This document shows, one piece after another, positions 1-9,164 of a DNA stretch of 64,000 nucleotides (its first letter is position 1; each line of letters opens with the position of its first letter). The notes under the pieces are model-generated. The model ran no database searches and had not been told where the DNA came from. It worked only from the letters and a program-made list of their open reading frames with translations. The DNA lies in NCBI RefSeq assembly GCF_003001675.1, contig NZ_PVYW01000011.1:124001-188000 (forward strand). Reading direction: 5' to 3'. The stretch comes from Cohnella sp. SGD-V74. GTDB lineage: Bacteria; Bacillota; Bacilli; Paenibacillales; Paenibacillaceae. Position numbers and translations under genes: made by a program.

Positions 1-1
1 G

Positions 2-511
2 CTGTTCTTCCTCGCGATGAAGATGGTTCCGCACGAGTCGCTCGTCATGCCCCTGTATCTCATGCTGAGCCGGATGGGCCTGATCGGGGAACATATTTCG
101 CTCGTGCTGCCCTACGCCGGGTGGGGGCTGCCGATCGCCGTCTACATTCTGAAAAACTACTTCCAGACGATTCCCAACTCGCTGCTGGAAGCCGCGCGGA
201 TCGACGGGGCGTCGGAGTGGCTGTCGTTCCGCAAAATTATGGTTCCGCTCGCGATGCCGGCCATCGCGACCGTCGTCATCTTTAACTTCGTCTCGCTGTG
301 GGGCGAGCTGCTGTGGGCGACCGTAGCCTTGTCGACGGCGACGATGAAGACGCTGCCGCTTGGAATCATCGTGTTTCAATCCGAATTCGCGACCGACTGG
401 GGACCGCTGTCCGCGGCGATCTGCATGGTCATGCTGCCGCTCGTCCTCGTGTTCCTGTTCATGCAGAAATATTTCGTGCAAGGCATTACGGCCGGAGCCA
501 ACAAAGGCTAG
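2..511 (+). CDS. Carbohydrate ABC transporter permease, MalG type (5'-truncated)
   Basis: This is the C-terminal 169 residues of an inner-membrane permease of a sugar ABC importer. The frame is open to the window edge, so the true start lies upstream and the ATG at 17 is internal. The EAA loop that docks the ATPase is visible as EAARIDGASEW, followed by conserved prolines and two further hydrophobic segments. The C-terminus (QGITAGANKG) is typical of MalG/UgpE-like permeases. It lies 30 bp upstream of a GH106-like glycosidase gene and is probably in the same operon, so the imported sugar is likely a product related to that enzyme. The substrate cannot be told from the sequence. Confidence 0.93.
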   Translation: MFFLAMKMVPHESLVMPLYLMLSRMGLIGEHISLVLPYAGWGLPIAVYILKNYFQTIPNSLLEAARIDGASEWLSFRKIMVPLAMPAIATVVIFNFVSLWGELLWATVALSTATMKTLPLGIIVFQSEFATDWGPLSAAICMVMLPLVLVFLFMQKYFVQGITAGANKG

Positions 512-541
512 TCCGGCGATAAGAGAAGGGAGAGGGGATCG

Positions 542-3500
542 ATGACCGATCGCGTCTATGAGCTTTTCGCACAGCCTCCCAACGAATATCGCGGCAAGCC
601 GTTCTGGAGCTGGAACGGCAAGCTGGAGAAGGAAGAGCTGCTTCGGCAAATCCGCGTATTCGCCCGGATGGGACTCGGAGGCTTCTTCATCCATTCCCGT
701 ACGGGCCTCGTCACCGAGTATTTGGGCGACGAGTGGTTCGAGTTCGTGGAAGCCTGCACGGAGGAAGCCGAGAAGCTCGGCATGGAAGTGTGGATTTACG
801 ACGAAGACCGTTGGCCGAGCGGCACGGCCGGCGGCATGGTGACCGAGGAGCCGCGCTTCCGCTTGAAGTTCATCGAGCTGCGGGTTATACCTGCGGCCGA
901 GTTCGAGTGGACGGATGCGGACGGGCTGCTTGCCGTGTACGCTTGCAGGCTCGATGGCGTCTCCTATTCCGACTGCGTTCCCCTGGCGCGAGGGGAGATG
1001 CCGAAGCCGGGGGCGTCGGTGCTCGTCTTCGCTGTCGTCGAGATGAACAAGGACAGCTTCTATAACGGCTACACATACGTGGATACGATGAATCGCGAAG
1101 CGACGGACCGCTTTCTGGAAATTACCCATGAGCGTTACAAGAATCGCGTGGGCAGCCATTTCGGACGGACGATCAAAGGCGTGTTCACGGACGAGCCCCA
1201 TCGCGGGGCGCTTATGGACGGCTTTGGCATTACGAACGAGCACAGGCTGTGGAGCGTGCCGTGGACGTATACGCTGTTCGACGATTTCCAGCGGGCCTTC
1301 GGCTACGATCTGCGCGACAAGCTGCCGGAGCTGTTCCTGCGGCGGGAAGGAGAGCCGGTGTCGCAGGTAAAGTGGCATTACGTCGAGCTGACGCAGCGCC
1401 TGTTCATCGAGCATTATCTGAAGCCGATGCAGGCATGGACCCGCGACAACGGGCTGCGGCTGACCGGCCATATGCTGCACGAAGATACGCTGACGGTCCA
1501 GACGGCTTATCTCGGATCGGCGATGCGTTTCTACGAGTACCAGGACGATCCGGGCGTCGACGTGCTGCGGGAAGGCAACCGCAACTATTGGCTGGTGAAG
1601 CAGCTCTCGTCGGCGGCCAGGCAGCTGGGCCAGAAATGGCTGCTCTCCGAGCTGTACGGCTGCACCGGCTGGCAAATGTCTTTCGAGTCTCACAAGGCGG
1701 TCGGAGATTGGCAGACGCTGCTCGGCATTAACGTCCGCAATCATCATCTGTCATGGTACACAATGGAAGGCGAAGCGAAGCGGGATTATCCGGCGAGCAT
1801 CTCCTATCAATCGGCCTGGTGGGACGATTACGAATTCGTGGAGACGTACTTCTCGCGGTTCGGGCTTGCGCTCTCCCAGGGCGAGCGCAAGTGCGAGGTG
1901 CTCGTGCTGAATCCGGTCGAAAGCGTCTGGTGCCAGGTGTATCCGGGCTGGTCGATCGACATGAAGACGCAGTCGCCGGACGTGCAGAAGCTGGAAGACC
2001 AGTATCGCGATACGTTCCATTGGCTCGCGGAGGCGCAGATCGACTTCGATTACGCCGACGAAGAGATGCTTAGCCGCTTGCACGCGATCGAAACCGGAAG
2101 CGAAGCGGGAGCGAGGTTCCGGGTCGGGAAGGCCGCCTACAGCGTCGTACTCGTCGCCGGGATGATCACGATCCGCGAGAGCACGGTCGCCGCGTTGGAG
2201 AAGTTCGCCGCAGCGGGAGGCAAGGTCGTCTTCGCGGGCGAGGCGCCCCGTTACGTGGATGCGCTGTCCTCGGATCGCTGCGCGCGACTGGCGGACAAGA
2301 CGATATCCGTTCCGTTCGACGGCCCCGGCATCGTCGGCGCCGTCCGCGACGTCCGGACCTGTCCGGCGAAGGTCGTCGATGCCGCGACGGGCGCTGCGGC
2401 GACCGATATCTTCTGTCGGTTGAACGAGGACGAGAACGGACGTTACTATTTGGGGCTGCTGAACGTCAATCCGGATGCTGCCTGCGACGTTCGGGTCGAG
2501 CTCGCCGCCGTCGGCGCAATCGAAGAATGGGATTGCAAGACCGGCGGCAAGCAAGCCGTCGCTGCCGACACGGGCGAGGGAACGCTGAGCTGGAACGTTC
2601 GATTTCATCCGTCCGAGGAGCATCTGTACGTCATCGACAGCGCCGCACCCGCGAAGGAGCGGATGGCGGTTCCGGTCGGCGCGGCGTCGGCGCGCCACCG
2701 TCTGGACGGAGCCTATCCCTATCGCATGAGCGAGAGCAACGTCTGTGTCCTGGATATGGCGAGTTACCGGATCGGCGACGGGGAATGGAGCGAGCTCGCC
2801 GAGATTTTGCAAGCGGACCGCAGCATCCGGAGCGAGCTGGGTTTGCCGCACAGAGGCGGCCGGATGATCCAGCCATGGTATGCTGCGCTTCATCATCGGG
2901 AGGTAAACGCCGCGGCCGCTCCGCTCGAGCTGCGTTTCGAATTCTCGGCGGAAGTCTTGCCGGATCGCGACTTGTGGATTGCGCTCGAACGTCCCGACTT
3001 GTTCGGAATTTCCGTCAACGGCGTCTCCGTCGACCGGAAGGAGACGGACGGCTGGTGGGTTGATCCTTGCTTCCGCAAGATCAGGCTGCCGCGGTCGCTG
3101 CTGCGGCAGGGGGAGAACGAGCTGAGGCTGCGGACCGACTTCCGGAACGAAGTCAATCTGGAAGCCGTCTATCTGCTGGGGGAGTTCGGCGTCCGTCTGG
3201 ACGGCGTCCGCAGAACTCTCGTCGCGCTGCCGGAAGTCGTCTCGTTCGGGGATTTGACCGTGCAGGGCTTCCCTTTCTACGGGGGCAAGCTCGGGTATCT
3301 CATCGGCTCCGACGCCTTCGGGCCGGCGCCTGAAGACGGAAGGGCGGTGCTTGCGCTGTCTTCGTTCGAAGCCGCATGCGTGAAGGCAGGCGCCATGGAC
3401 GGCGGAGAGATGAAGATGATCGCGTGGCAGCCGTATGAAGCCGACATTACGGAGGAGCTGCGGACACGGCAGCCGATATGCGTGGAAGTCGTGCTCACGC

Positions 3501-3655
3501 GCAGGAACACGTTCGGACCGCTGCATCTCGTGCCGACGAGAATTCCGGAGTACCGGCCGTTTCATTTCCTGACGCAGGGGGAAGCCTATTCGGAAGCTTA
3601 TCGATTAATTCCTTCCGGCATTCTCGAAACTCCCGAGGTTTCGCTGCGTCAATAA
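542..3655 (+). CDS. Large glycoside hydrolase, GH106 (alpha-L-rhamnosidase)-like
   Basis: A 1037-residue protein without a signal peptide, so probably cytoplasmic. The N-terminus has the blocks typical of PF17132-type enzymes: PPNEYRGKPFWSWNGKL, then GLGGFFIHSRTGL, then VWIYDEDRWPSGTAGG. A glutamine-amidotransferase-like fold segment follows around residues 530-590 (AAGGKVVFAGEAPRY). A C-terminal galactose-binding-like beta-sandwich lies around residues 770-880 (LWIALERPDLFGISVNG). GH106 enzymes release L-rhamnose from rhamnogalacturonan or glycosides. The start ATG follows an AGGGAGAGGGG ribosome binding site and sits 30 bp after the permease stop. The family call is from motif memory; the exact substrate is unknown. 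Confidence 0.7.
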   Translation: MTDRVYELFAQPPNEYRGKPFWSWNGKLEKEELLRQIRVFARMGLGGFFIHSRTGLVTEYLGDEWFEFVEACTEEAEKLGMEVWIYDEDRWPSGTAGGMVTEEPRFRLKFIELRVIPAAEFEWTDADGLLAVYACRLDGVSYSDCVPLARGEMPKPGASVLVFAVVEMNKDSFYNGYTYVDTMNREATDRFLEITHERYKNRVGSHFGRTIKGVFTDEPHRGALMDGFGITNEHRLWSVPWTYTLFDDFQRAFGYDLRDKLPELFLRREGEPVSQVKWHYVELTQRLFIEHYLKPMQAWTRDNGLRLTGHMLHEDTLTVQTAYLGSAMRFYEYQDDPGVDVLREGNRNYWLVKQLSSAARQLGQKWLLSELYGCTGWQMSFESHKAVGDWQTLLGINVRNHHLSWYTMEGEAKRDYPASISYQSAWWDDYEFVETYFSRFGLALSQGERKCEVLVLNPVESVWCQVYPGWSIDMKTQSPDVQKLEDQYRDTFHWLAEAQIDFDYADEEMLSRLHAIETGSEAGARFRVGKAAYSVVLVAGMITIRESTVAALEKFAAAGGKVVFAGEAPRYVDALSSDRCARLADKTISVPFDGPGIVGAVRDVRTCPAKVVDAATGAAATDIFCRLNEDENGRYYLGLLNVNPDAACDVRVELAAVGAIEEWDCKTGGKQAVAADTGEGTLSWNVRFHPSEEHLYVIDSAAPAKERMAVPVGAASARHRLDGAYPYRMSESNVCVLDMASYRIGDGEWSELAEILQADRSIRSELGLPHRGGRMIQPWYAALHHREVNAAAAPLELRFEFSAEVLPDRDLWIALERPDLFGISVNGVSVDRKETDGWWVDPCFRKIRLPRSLLRQGENELRLRTDFRNEVNLEAVYLLGEFGVRLDGVRRTLVALPEVVSFGDLTVQGFPFYGGKLGYLIGSDAFGPAPEDGRAVLALSSFEAACVKAGAMDGGEMKMIAWQPYEADITEELRTRQPICVEVVLTRRNTFGPLHLVPTRIPEYRPFHFLTQGEAYSEAYRLIPSGILETPEVSLRQ

Positions 3656-3677
3656 ATAGTTAGAAGCGCAGAAGGGT

Positions 3678-3706
3678 TGTCCGTCAGCCATGTACATGGC
3701 CGGACA
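3678..3706 (+). terminator. Intergenic hairpin between GH106-like gene and glycerate kinase
   Basis: TGTCCG pairs with CGGACA and, inside it, GCCATG pairs with CATGGC. No clear T-run follows (CTCTTCTC), so it may be an attenuator or an mRNA-stabilising element rather than a full terminator. Confidence 0.4.
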
Positions 3707-3738
3707 GCTCTTCTCTGGCGAGGAGAGGGGAGTTTGGA

Positions 3739-4866
3739 ATGAGAATCTTATTGGCGCCGGACTCTTACAAAGGAAGTCTGAGCGCGGTTCAAGCCGCGGA
3801 GGCGATGGTCAGAGCGGTGCGGGACGCGCTGCCGGACGCGGAAGCGATCGCCCTGCCGATGGCCGACGGGGGAGAAGGCACGGTGGACGCGCTCGTGGCG
3901 GCGGGCGGCGGGGAGAAGCGGCCGATAGAGGCGACGGGGCCGCTGGGCTTGCCCGTTCGCTCGTACTACGGCACGATCGGCCGGACGGCCGTGCTGGAAG
4001 CCGCCAATCTGTTCGGGCTGACGATGGTTGCGGAGGCGCAGCGCAATCCGCTGCGCACGACGTCCGCCGGACTGGGCGAAGCGATTCGCGCGGCGCTGGA
4101 CGCCGGCTACGCGGATTTCGTCGTCGGGCTGGGCGGGAGCTCCACGAACGACGGCGGAATCGGGATGCTGCGGGCGCTCGGCGCGTCGTTCCTCGATCGC
4201 TCCGGAATGCCGCTGCGCGGCTTCGGGGCGGACTTGGCCGAGATCGCGTCCGTCGATTTGTCCGGCCTCGATCCGCGGCTCGCTTCCGCCCGGATCACGG
4301 TCGCCTGCGACGTGCGCAATCCGCTGCTCGGCGCGGACGGAGCGACGGCCGTCTACGGTCCGCAAAAAGGGGCCTCGCCGGAATTGTGCCGCCGCCTGGA
4401 CGAAGCGATGGCCGCTTACGCGGACAAGGTCGAGTCGGGGAGAGGCTTGGCGCTGCGAAACGAGCCCGGAGCCGGAGCGGCTGGCGGCCTCGGCTTCGCC
4501 TTCCTGGCCCTCGGGGCTGAGCTTGCGCCCGGAGCCGAGGTGCTGGAAGCTTATGTCGGGCTGAAGGAGCGCATTCGCGATGCGGATTGGGTCATTACCG
4601 GGGAAGGAAGAAGCGACGGGCAGACGCTGTACGGCAAGCTGCCTCTCCACGTCGCCAAGCTGGCCAGCGAGACGGGGACGAAGGCGGTGCTTCTGTCGGG
4701 CAGCCTCGGCGCCGCAAGCGAACGTCTCGATCCTTACTTCGCGGGCTGCTTCTCCATCGTCGAAGGGCCGGCGACTTTGGCGGAATGCATGGACAACGCC
4801 GAAGGCAGCCTCTATCGCGCGACCCGCCGCGTCGTCCGGCTGATCGCCGCCGCGAGCGGGGGCTAA
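3739..4866 (+). CDS. Glycerate kinase (glycerate 2-kinase, GarK/GlxK family)
   Basis: A 375-residue cytosolic kinase of the usual family length. It phosphorylates D-glycerate with ATP to 2-phosphoglycerate, feeding glycolysis. Family hallmarks visible are the N-terminal LLAPDSYKGSL, ALPMADGGEGTVDAL, the glycine-rich VVGLGGSSTNDGG, VACDVRNPLLG, EPGAGAAGGLGFA and VITGEGRSDGQTLYGK. The ATG follows a GAGGAGAGGGGAG ribosome binding site. It comes 83 bp after the GH106-like gene, so it may be co-transcribed, and a perfect hairpin follows its stop. Its place after a glycosidase suggests salvage of glycerate from uronate or plant-derived carbon, which is inference. Confidence 0.93.
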   Translation: MRILLAPDSYKGSLSAVQAAEAMVRAVRDALPDAEAIALPMADGGEGTVDALVAAGGGEKRPIEATGPLGLPVRSYYGTIGRTAVLEAANLFGLTMVAEAQRNPLRTTSAGLGEAIRAALDAGYADFVVGLGGSSTNDGGIGMLRALGASFLDRSGMPLRGFGADLAEIASVDLSGLDPRLASARITVACDVRNPLLGADGATAVYGPQKGASPELCRRLDEAMAAYADKVESGRGLALRNEPGAGAAGGLGFAFLALGAELAPGAEVLEAYVGLKERIRDADWVITGEGRSDGQTLYGKLPLHVAKLASETGTKAVLLSGSLGAASERLDPYFAGCFSIVEGPATLAECMDNAEGSLYRATRRVVRLIAAASGG

Positions 4867-4887
4867 CTTAATCAAAATTGCCGTTGC

Positions 4888-4917
4888 GGCCGCCAATGTC
4901 AAGTTGGCGGCCTTATT
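4888..4917 (+). terminator. Rho-independent-type terminator after glycerate kinase
   Basis: Perfect 9-bp stem GGCCGCCAA / TTGGCGGCC with a 7-nt loop, followed by TTATT. It separates the sugar genes from the germination operon. Confidence 0.65.
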
Positions 4918-4984
4918 GGCGTGCGAATAACCATCTGCGGATTGGAAATAATAGGGGGCGGAAACGAGCGAAGGAGCAGCCTTC

Positions 4985-6529
4985 ATGTTGGAGCAGTCAT
5001 CGAAATCCCCGCTTCCCTTGTCGTTAAAGGAAACAACCGAATGGATGAAGCAATTGCTCGGCAACAGCTGCGATCTGATCGTGCGCGAATTCAAGCTCGG
5101 GTACGAAGGCGCGCCGCGTGCAGCCATGCTGTACACGGACGGGCTGGTCGACCTGGAGCTCGTGCAATTGTTTATTATGAAGCCGCTCATGGAACTGGAC
5201 GGTCCGCCGCGCGCCTCGGACAGCCGGGGGCCGGGAACGAACGGCCCGGACGGCAAGCAAGAGCCGTACATCCGGCAGCTCGTCGAACAGGTACTGCCGA
5301 CGGGCGGCGTCTCCGAGATCAGGGAACGCGACGGATACGTCAATGCCGTGCTGACCGGGTACGCGGTCATCTCGATCGACGGCTATTCGACTGCGATCGC
5401 GGTCGAGCTGCGCGGCTGGGAGGAGCGGGGCGTAGACGAGCCGTCGACGCAAACGGTTATTCGCGGGCCGCGCGAAGGCTTCTCGGAAAATATCAGAATC
5501 AATACGGCGCTTATTCGCCGATTCATCAAAGATCCGAAATTGTGGATCGAGTCGCAGACGATCGGCCGTTCCACGCGGACGGCGGTCAGCGTCGCCTATA
5601 TGAAGGGGACGGCTTCGGAAGGCGTTATCGAAGAGGTGCGCAGACGGCTGTCCGAAATCGATATCGATGCGATTCTTGAGAGCAGTTATATCGAAGAACT
5701 GATTCAGGACGATTTCTTTACGCCGTTCCCGACTATCTTTCATACGGAACGGCCGGATGCGGTTGCGGCAGGGCTGCTGGAGGGCAGGGTGGCCATTCTG
5801 ATCGACCGCACTCCGTTCGTATTAATGGTCCCCGCGCTGTTCGTCCAGTTTTTCCAGTCGCCCGAAGACTATTATCAGCGTTCCGACATCGGCAGCCTGA
5901 TCCGGATATTGCGCTTTCTGTGCTTCGGCATTGCGATGTTCGTCCCCTCGATCTATATCGCGATCACGACCTTTCATCAGGAAATGCTGCCTACCTCTCT
6001 CTTTATCAGCTTGGCCGCGCAGCGCGAGGGCGTGCCGTTCCCGGCATTTATCGAAGCGATGCTGATGGAGGTTACGTTCGAGATTTTGCGCGAAGCGGGC
6101 ATCCGCATGCCTCGCTCGGTCGGGCAGGCGGTCTCGATCGTCGGCACGCTCGTGATCGGGCAAGCGGCGGTCGAAGCGGGCATCGTGTCGGCGGCGATGG
6201 TCATCGTAGTGTCGATTACGGCGATCTCCAGCTTCGTGCTGCCCTCCTTCAATATTTCGATATCGGTGCGCATGCTGCGATTTCTGTTCATGCTCCTCGC
6301 GGCATCGTTCGGCATTTACGGCATTATTATCGCGTTTATCGCGCTCGTTCTCCACTTGAGCAGACTCAGCTCGTTTGGCGTGCCGTATTTAACGCCGTTC
6401 GCCCCCTTGTATTGGTCGGACCAAAAAGACGCGATCATGCGCTGGCCGATCTGGGCAATGCGGAAGCGGCCGAGAATGATTGCCCAGTCGAACAGGATCA
6501 GACAGCGAAAGGGAGGGCCAAGAGGATGA
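4985..6529 (+). CDS. Spore germination protein, GerA family (germinant receptor A subunit)
   Basis: A 514-residue receptor subunit of the spore inner membrane. The N-terminal hydrophilic domain (about residues 1-270, with YTDGLVDLELV and IRGPREGFSENIRINTALIRR) is followed by transmembrane segments such as LCFGIAMFVPSIYIAITTF and a hydrophobic C-terminal half. This matches the GerAA/GerKA layout and length. GerA-type receptors sense nutrients and trigger germination together with B and C subunits, which follow here. The ATG is preceded by GAAGGAG. The stop overlaps the start of the C-subunit gene by 4 bp (ATGA), showing translational coupling. Confidence 0.95.
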   Translation: MLEQSSKSPLPLSLKETTEWMKQLLGNSCDLIVREFKLGYEGAPRAAMLYTDGLVDLELVQLFIMKPLMELDGPPRASDSRGPGTNGPDGKQEPYIRQLVEQVLPTGGVSEIRERDGYVNAVLTGYAVISIDGYSTAIAVELRGWEERGVDEPSTQTVIRGPREGFSENIRINTALIRRFIKDPKLWIESQTIGRSTRTAVSVAYMKGTASEGVIEEVRRRLSEIDIDAILESSYIEELIQDDFFTPFPTIFHTERPDAVAAGLLEGRVAILIDRTPFVLMVPALFVQFFQSPEDYYQRSDIGSLIRILRFLCFGIAMFVPSIYIAITTFHQEMLPTSLFISLAAQREGVPFPAFIEAMLMEVTFEILREAGIRMPRSVGQAVSIVGTLVIGQAAVEAGIVSAAMVIVVSITAISSFVLPSFNISISVRMLRFLFMLLAASFGIYGIIIAFIALVLHLSRLSSFGVPYLTPFAPLYWSDQKDAIMRWPIWAMRKRPRMIAQSNRIRQRKGGPRG

Positions 6530-7728
6530 GGGGAGCGTTCGGAAAATTCGTCCTATGTGCCGTGCTGCTGACGGTCTTGCTGGGGGTGACGGGATGCTGG
6601 AACAGAAGAGAGCTGAACACGCTTGCCATTGCGGTAGGGATGGGGATCGACAAGCGCGGCAGCGAATACGACGTGTCGATACAAGTCGTCAATCCGCAGG
6701 TCATGGACAAAAAATCGGGCACGAACCGTTCGGAGACGATCCAGTTTCGGGAGCATAAGGCGACCATTTTCGAAGCGCTTCGCAAGATGACGACGGTCAG
6801 TCCGCGCAAAATCTATCTGTCCCACCTGCGCATTCTCGTCTTGAGCGAGCAAGTGGCCCGGGAAGGCATTAACGAAGTGATCGACTTCATCTCGAGAGAT
6901 CACGAGGCGAGAACGGATTTCTACATTATGGTGGCCAGAGGCTCCAGCGCGTCGGAAGTGTTGAACGTGCATACGCAGCTCGACAATATCCCGTCGATCA
7001 AGGTGTTCGATATGCTGGAGGGGTCCGAGAAGGCGTGGGCGCCGACTTCCACGGTTAGGCTGGACGAATTGATCGACGCGCTCGAGAACGATTCGGGACA
7101 AAGCGGAGTGCTGTCGGGAGTTGCCGTCGCCGGGAATAAAAAGAAGGCTATGACGCAGGAAAACATAGAACGCATCCGATTGCCGGGGGTTCTCAAATAT
7201 TCGGGATTGGCCGTCTTCAAGCAGGGGAAGGCGGTGGGTTGGCTGAACGAGGAGCAGAGCGCCGCCTTCAAGTTCATTATGGGCAAGGTGAAGAACACGG
7301 TCTCCGACGTCCCGTGTCCGGCGGGAGGCAAGCTCGTGTTGGAAATATTCGATACGACTTCCGCGATGATTCCGAAGGCGCGCGGAGGCGAGCTGTCTAT
7401 TGCGCTTAAGCAAAAGTTGTTCGCCAATATCGGCGAGGTGTCTTGCGGCATCGATCTGTTAAACGAGTCGGCGATCGAGGAGATCGAGAAGCGTATGGAG
7501 GAGAAGCACAAGAGGCAGCTCGAGGAGACGATCGCATTCGTGCAGCGCAAGTATGGCGCAGATATTTTCGGATTCGGGCAAAGCATCCATCGCTCGTATC
7601 CGCGCGAATGGAAAAAAGTAAAAGCGAACTGGAGCGAGGCGTTCCGGGAGCTTCCGGTAACGGTGAGCGCGCAAGTGACGATCAGGCGAACGGGGACGAT
7701 CAATAACGCGGCCATCCCGTCGTCGTAG
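6526..7728 (+). CDS. Ger(x)C family germinant receptor lipoprotein (C subunit)
   Basis: A 400-residue lipoprotein. The start MRGAFGKF is chosen because its ATG overlaps the upstream stop by 4 bp and leads straight into a lipoprotein signal with lipobox LGVTGC (Cys24). The motif WNRRELNTLAIAVGMGIDKR right after the lipobox and the C-terminal helix-rich domain (about residues 220-390) are classic GerAC/GerKC features. It anchors to the outer face of the spore inner membrane and works with the A and B subunits. A small membrane-protein gene follows 14 bp downstream. Confidence 0.95.
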   Translation: MRGAFGKFVLCAVLLTVLLGVTGCWNRRELNTLAIAVGMGIDKRGSEYDVSIQVVNPQVMDKKSGTNRSETIQFREHKATIFEALRKMTTVSPRKIYLSHLRILVLSEQVAREGINEVIDFISRDHEARTDFYIMVARGSSASEVLNVHTQLDNIPSIKVFDMLEGSEKAWAPTSTVRLDELIDALENDSGQSGVLSGVAVAGNKKKAMTQENIERIRLPGVLKYSGLAVFKQGKAVGWLNEEQSAAFKFIMGKVKNTVSDVPCPAGGKLVLEIFDTTSAMIPKARGGELSIALKQKLFANIGEVSCGIDLLNESAIEEIEKRMEEKHKRQLEETIAFVQRKYGADIFGFGQSIHRSYPREWKKVKANWSEAFRELPVTVSAQVTIRRTGTINNAAIPSS

Positions 7729-7742
7729 AAGGAGCGGGAGCT

Positions 7743-7991
7743 ATGTGGGTAGGGATCGCCGTTGCCGCCTTGGTCGCCGCTGCGGCCGTCATCGAAGCGC
7801 CTTCCTTGTTTCGCGAGTCGGCCAAAACGGAAGGCATTCTGTACTTGGCGCTGGCGGCGGCAGGCTCGTTCACCCTTATCGGGTATACGGGCAAGTTTTA
7901 TTCGTTCGTATTTTTGAGATGGGTGGACATCGCGTTTCTGCCTATCGGAAACTGGGTAGCGCACCTATTCGGCACAGGAGGGGCATCGTGA
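7743..7991 (+). CDS. Small two-helix membrane protein inside germinant receptor operon (D-subunit-like)
   Basis: An 82-residue protein with two predicted membrane helices (about residues 2-20 and 33-50) joined by a short charged loop (SLFRESAKTEG). It sits between the C- and B-subunit genes and its stop overlaps the next start by 4 bp (GTGA). Small two-helix D subunits are known from some Bacillus GerA-type operons, where they modulate receptor function. Size, topology and position all fit that role, but I cannot confirm homology by eye. The start ATG follows GGAGCGGGAG. Confidence 0.75.
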   Translation: MWVGIAVAALVAAAAVIEAPSLFRESAKTEGILYLALAAAGSFTLIGYTGKFYSFVFLRWVDIAFLPIGNWVAHLFGTGGAS

Positions 7992-9085
7992 GAGAAGAAG
8001 CGATAAGCGCCAGGCAATTCACTGCGCTGGCCTTATTTGTTACGATCGGCGATTCGCTCGTCATTCTGCCCGGCACGATGGTTTCTCTGGCCAAGCAGGA
8101 TGCATGGCTGTCGATGCTGGTCGGCCTTGCGGCCGGTTTGCCGGTAATTCTCCTGTTTCTGGCCGTCCATGCGCGAGGAGCGGCGGCATCGCCGGTCGTC
8201 AAGCTGAAGCGGATATGCGGTCCGTGGTTCGGCGGCTTGTTTATATTGCCTTACATCGCTTTCTCGCTGTTTCTCAGCGCGGGGAGCATGCGCATACTCG
8301 GCGACTTCATGATTACGCAGATTATGCCGGAGACGCCGGGAACGGCGGTCGTAGCGCTGCTGTTGATCGTCGCGGCCGCGGCGATCAGAGGAGGAGTGGA
8401 AGCTTTCGCGAGGGCGGGCGAAGTGCTGCTGCTCTGTTTTTTGTTTGTCTTTTTCTTTTTTATATTGACGCTTGTCCCCCAAGTGGACTTTCATAGGCTG
8501 CTGCCTGTCTGCGAGAACGGCCCGGGTCCCGTCGCTCACGGCGGATTGCTGTCTTTGGCCTTCTGTTTTATCGAAATCATGCCGCTCATGATGCTTATGC
8601 CGCACGTCAAGGCGAATTCGCGCAAGGAAATGAGGCGCGCGTTGCTGATCGGCGCCATTGCCGGAGCTTGCGCCCTGCTTATCGTGACGCTGTTGTGCAT
8701 TACGGTGCTGGGACCGGGGCATGCGGAGCGGCATATGTATCCGACCTACACGCTCGCGAAGAAAATCAGCGTCGGCAGCTTCCTGGAGAGGGTGGAGGCG
8801 ATGATCGCTTTCATGTGGATCATCTCGACCTTCATGAAGCTTGGCGTTAATCTGTTCGCCGTTCATCTCGGCCTGGCGCAATGGATCGGCAGCAGAAGCT
8901 ACCGCACGCTCAGCGTGCCGGTCGCCGCGGTCACCTTGGCTCTCGCCGCCAATTTTACCGACAATATGGCCTACTTCAACCATATCGTTACGCTGGCGTG
9001 GCCTATTTACGATTTGACGATGCTGTTCGTTCCGCTGTTTCTGCTTGGGCTGCTCCTTGTCCGCAAGGCGGGCAAACGGGGGTGA
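7988..9085 (+). CDS. GerAB/GerKB-type spore germination transporter-like protein (B subunit)
   Basis: A 365-residue integral membrane protein of the amino-acid permease-like GerAB family, expected to have ten helices. N-terminal EEAISARQFTALALF and GTMVSLAKQDAWLSMLVG are typical of the family, as is the segment FTDNMAYFNHIV near the end. The GTG start at 7988 overlaps the preceding small gene by 4 bp, which fixes the start. B subunits bind germinant ligands. It closes the A-C-D-B operon. The next gene, selD, has its own promoter. Confidence 0.93.
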   Translation: MREEAISARQFTALALFVTIGDSLVILPGTMVSLAKQDAWLSMLVGLAAGLPVILLFLAVHARGAAASPVVKLKRICGPWFGGLFILPYIAFSLFLSAGSMRILGDFMITQIMPETPGTAVVALLLIVAAAAIRGGVEAFARAGEVLLLCFLFVFFFFILTLVPQVDFHRLLPVCENGPGPVAHGGLLSLAFCFIEIMPLMMLMPHVKANSRKEMRRALLIGAIAGACALLIVTLLCITVLGPGHAERHMYPTYTLAKKISVGSFLERVEAMIAFMWIISTFMKLGVNLFAVHLGLAQWIGSRSYRTLSVPVAAVTLALAANFTDNMAYFNHIVTLAWPIYDLTMLFVPLFLLGLLLVRKAGKRG

Positions 9086-9099
9086 GTAGGCGGACTTCT

Positions 9100-9127
9100 T
9101 TGCGAATCGATCCCGCAGGCGTATACT
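9100..9127 (+). promoter_or_regulatory. Probable sigma-A promoter of selD-mnmH
   Basis: TTGCGA and TATACT are separated by 16 bp in the gap between the germination operon and selD. An AAAGGA ribosome binding site lies before the selD ATG. Confidence 0.5.
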
Positions 9128-9164
9128 ATTTATTATGATACGATAATAGAAAGGAATTGGCGGC

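Noticed and set aside
1751-3565. 604-codon open frame on the minus strand opposite the GH106-like gene
   Set aside because: It is an antisense shadow from high GC and biased third positions. The translation is Arg/Asp/Pro-rich with no family motif, while the plus strand has clear domains.
3748-5370. 540-codon minus-strand frame across glycerate kinase and gerA
   Set aside because: It spans two well-supported plus-strand genes and their terminator, with low-complexity translation.
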